Source: JAJFTV01 sp964426355
GTDB taxonomy: Bacteria; Chloroflexota; Anaerolineae; Anaerolineales; Anaerolineaceae
NCBI GenBank assembly: GCA_964426355.1
Contig: CAYRRA010000191.1
Location: forward strand, 1 to 8,148
Reading direction: 5' to 3'
DNA length: 8,148 nucleotides
The notes under the pieces are model-generated. The model was given only the letters and a program-made list of their open reading frames with translations. It searched no databases and was not told the DNA's origin. Shown in pieces: positions 6,764 through 8,148 of the stretch (within the stretch, counting starts at the first letter, position 1; each line of letters begins with the position of its first letter). A program made the position numbers and the translations under genes.

Positions 6764-7966
6764 TTAGTCGATAAGCAGCACCAGTCCTTTCAAATACCTG
6801 CCTTCGGGATGAAACAGACTCACCGGATGGTCGGCCGGTTGTCCAAGTTGGTGCAAAACCCGTATCTGGCGCCCGGCAATAATTCCGGCTGCGGTAACAG
6901 CATCCTGAAAAAGGGGGAGGTCAACCACCTGGGAGCAGCTGAATGTAAACAGTATGCCTCCCGGATTTATCCTTTTTATGGCTTCCAGATTCAGACGCTT
7001 GTAGCCCTGAAGGGCATTGTGCCTTACATGGGTGTGTTTTGCATAGGCCGGAGGGTCCAGAACGATCAGATCATAGGTGTTTACTGTCTTTTCAAGGAAA
7101 GATAGCGTGTCTGCAACAAACCCCTCATGCACTCCATCGTAACCGGGATTCAAAGCTACGTTATCCATGGCAAGTTCAATGGCATTGGCTGAGCTGTCGA
7201 CAGAATGCACCAGGCTGGCCCCCGCTTTCAGGGCATATACACTGAAACCGCCCGAATAACAAAATGTATTGAGGACCCTTCGTCCTTTGCTATATGTGCC
7301 GAGTAGCTGTCTGTTGTCTCGTTGGTCTATAAAAAAGCCGGTTTTTTGTCCCTTTTCGAAATCCACCCTGAACCTATGACCGTTTTCCATAACTTCTGCA
7401 ACAGCGGCTTTGCCTGCCAACAGGCCCGAAGTCCTGGTAACGCCCTGAGGAAGGGTATCCCTGCTTTTGTCAAACACACTTTGAAGCTTATCGGCGTAAA
7501 TGTTTTTAAGGGCCTGTGCAATCAATGGCAAATAGGGATGAATGCCTGTGGCGTGAGCCTGAATGACCAGGTGTCCGTTGTAATGGTCAATGACCAGGCC
7601 TGGAAGAAGATCTCCTTCTCCATGCACCAGGCGGTATACGTTGGTTTGCTCAGCATTGGCCAGCCCGGAGAAAATTCTGATTTCCAATGCCTTTCTGAGT
7701 CGGTTTTCCCAAAAATCAAGTCCAAAGCCTGATGTTCTTTCCGGTGCAAAGGTCAATAACCTTACTGCGATACTGGCATCCTGGTATATGCCTGACCCCA
7801 GATAATCGTTGGATGATGAGAAAATCTCAGCGGCCATACCGTCTGAGGGGTTTCCAGATATCTTCCGAATGGCCCCACTGAATATCCATGGATGAAACCT
7901 GCCGATGGCATGATCCTTACCGGGTTTAAGCTGAATCTTTAATGGGGGAAGGGTGGTTGGGTTCAT
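6764..7966 (-). CDS. rlmI: RlmI-type 23S rRNA (cytosine-C5) methyltransferase, class I SAM-dependent
   Basis: This 400-residue protein matches the COG1092 RlmI family, whose E. coli member methylates C1962 of 23S rRNA at carbon 5. Residues about 8-80 are the PUA-type RNA-binding domain, including HPWIFSGAI (25-33). An EEHEE-like linker region with VHGEGDLLPGLVIDHYNG (114-131) follows; these are family hallmarks. The Rossmann methyltransferase begins near 190: GFFIDQRDNR (210-219), the SAM-binding motif I NTFCYSGGFSVYAL (233-246), the acidic end of strand two at D257, motif IV DPPAYAK (304-310), and motif VI SCS with the probable catalytic cysteine C344. Length agrees with the E. coli enzyme of just under 400 residues. 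The ATG overlaps the stop of the upstream FAH-family gene by four bases, which supports this start and suggests translational coupling. The exact target base in this organism is inferred from homology. Confidence 0.92.
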   Translation of the reverse strand: MNPTTLPPLKIQLKPGKDHAIGRFHPWIFSGAIRKISGNPSDGMAAEIFSSSNDYLGSGIYQDASIAVRLLTFAPERTSGFGLDFWENRLRKALEIRIFSGLANAEQTNVYRLVHGEGDLLPGLVIDHYNGHLVIQAHATGIHPYLPLIAQALKNIYADKLQSVFDKSRDTLPQGVTRTSGLLAGKAAVAEVMENGHRFRVDFEKGQKTGFFIDQRDNRQLLGTYSKGRRVLNTFCYSGGFSVYALKAGASLVHSVDSSANAIELAMDNVALNPGYDGVHEGFVADTLSFLEKTVNTYDLIVLDPPAYAKHTHVRHNALQGYKRLNLEAIKRINPGGILFTFSCSQVVDLPLFQDAVTAAGIIAGRQIRVLHQLGQPADHPVSLFHPEGRYLKGLVLLID

Positions 7967-8148
7967 TTTATACTTACTTTTAGCACACTTTGACCCTGAA
8001 GTCTGGCCTCCAGAGCATCGCCTGCCTGAACATCAATTGCCTGAATCCCTGATCCGGTATAAATCAGGTCTCCGGTTTTTAGCATCACATAACGGGACAG
8101 ACCTGCAACAATTTCCGGGAAATTCAAAATCATCCCGGCTGAAGTTGC
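7963..8148 (-). CDS. Fumarylacetoacetate hydrolase (FAH)-family protein, C-terminal 61 residues, cut by window edge
   Basis: The minus frame is open from the window edge to the TGA at 7963-7965. It gives 61 residues that fit the C-terminal end of the FAH fold (PF01557). Visible features are a strand with MILNFPEIVAGLSRYVML (6-23), the family turn KTGDLIYTG (24-32), and the closing VQAGDALEARLQGQSVLKVSIK (40-61). Members hydrolyse or decarboxylate 2-oxo acids using a metal; FAHD1/YcgM-like acylpyruvases of about 200 residues are the commonest type in Bacteroidota. The metal ligands lie upstream, outside the window, so activity cannot be judged. The usual TGTPxGVG loop is here TGSGIQAID (31-39), which is divergent. 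The stop overlaps the rlmI start as ATGA, so the two share a transcript. Confidence 0.85.
   Translation of the reverse strand, partial: ATSAGMILNFPEIVAGLSRYVMLKTGDLIYTGSGIQAIDVQAGDALEARLQGQSVLKVSIK

Overview
The window looks like ordinary chromosome from a member of the Bacteroidota, probably an environmental Bacteroidales or Marinilabiliales-type lineage. This is an inference from four things: the protein families present (notably a secreted GH3 and serine beta-lactamase-type fusion common in that phylum), starts without Shine-Dalgarno sequences, intergenic matches to the Bacteroidota -7 promoter element TAnnTTTG, and intermediate base composition. There is no sign of a phage, insertion sequence, CRISPR array, tRNA or rRNA.

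Every gene lies on the minus strand, so transcription runs from high to low coordinates. In that order they are: the C-terminal end of a fumarylacetoacetate-hydrolase-family enzyme (7963-8148, cut by the window edge); an RlmI-type 23S rRNA cytosine-C5 methyltransferase (6764-7966), whose ATG overlaps the previous stop; a MATE-family multidrug/cation antiporter (5414-6748); a 92-bp gap with a promoter-like element and a perfect 15-bp palindrome; a 1002-residue exported GH3 plus serine hydrolase fusion (2313-5321); an unrecognised five-helix membrane protein (1449-2288); a 159-bp gap with a strong hairpin; and the chromosome partitioning pair parA (486-1289) and parB (1-484, cut by the window edge).

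The spacing suggests three transcription units. FAH, rlmI and MATE are overlapped or 15 bp apart. The GH3 fusion and the membrane protein are 24 bp apart and probably form an envelope-related pair. parA and parB are 1 bp apart and form the Soj/Spo0J segregation operon. The fusion most likely cleaves beta-N-acetylglucosaminides from peptidoglycan or chitin-like material and carries a penicillin-binding-protein/esterase-type serine hydrolase on the same chain. Its membrane-protein partner is the least understood gene here. I found no new multigene system. The items most worth following are the fusion, its unknown partner, and the palindrome in front of them.
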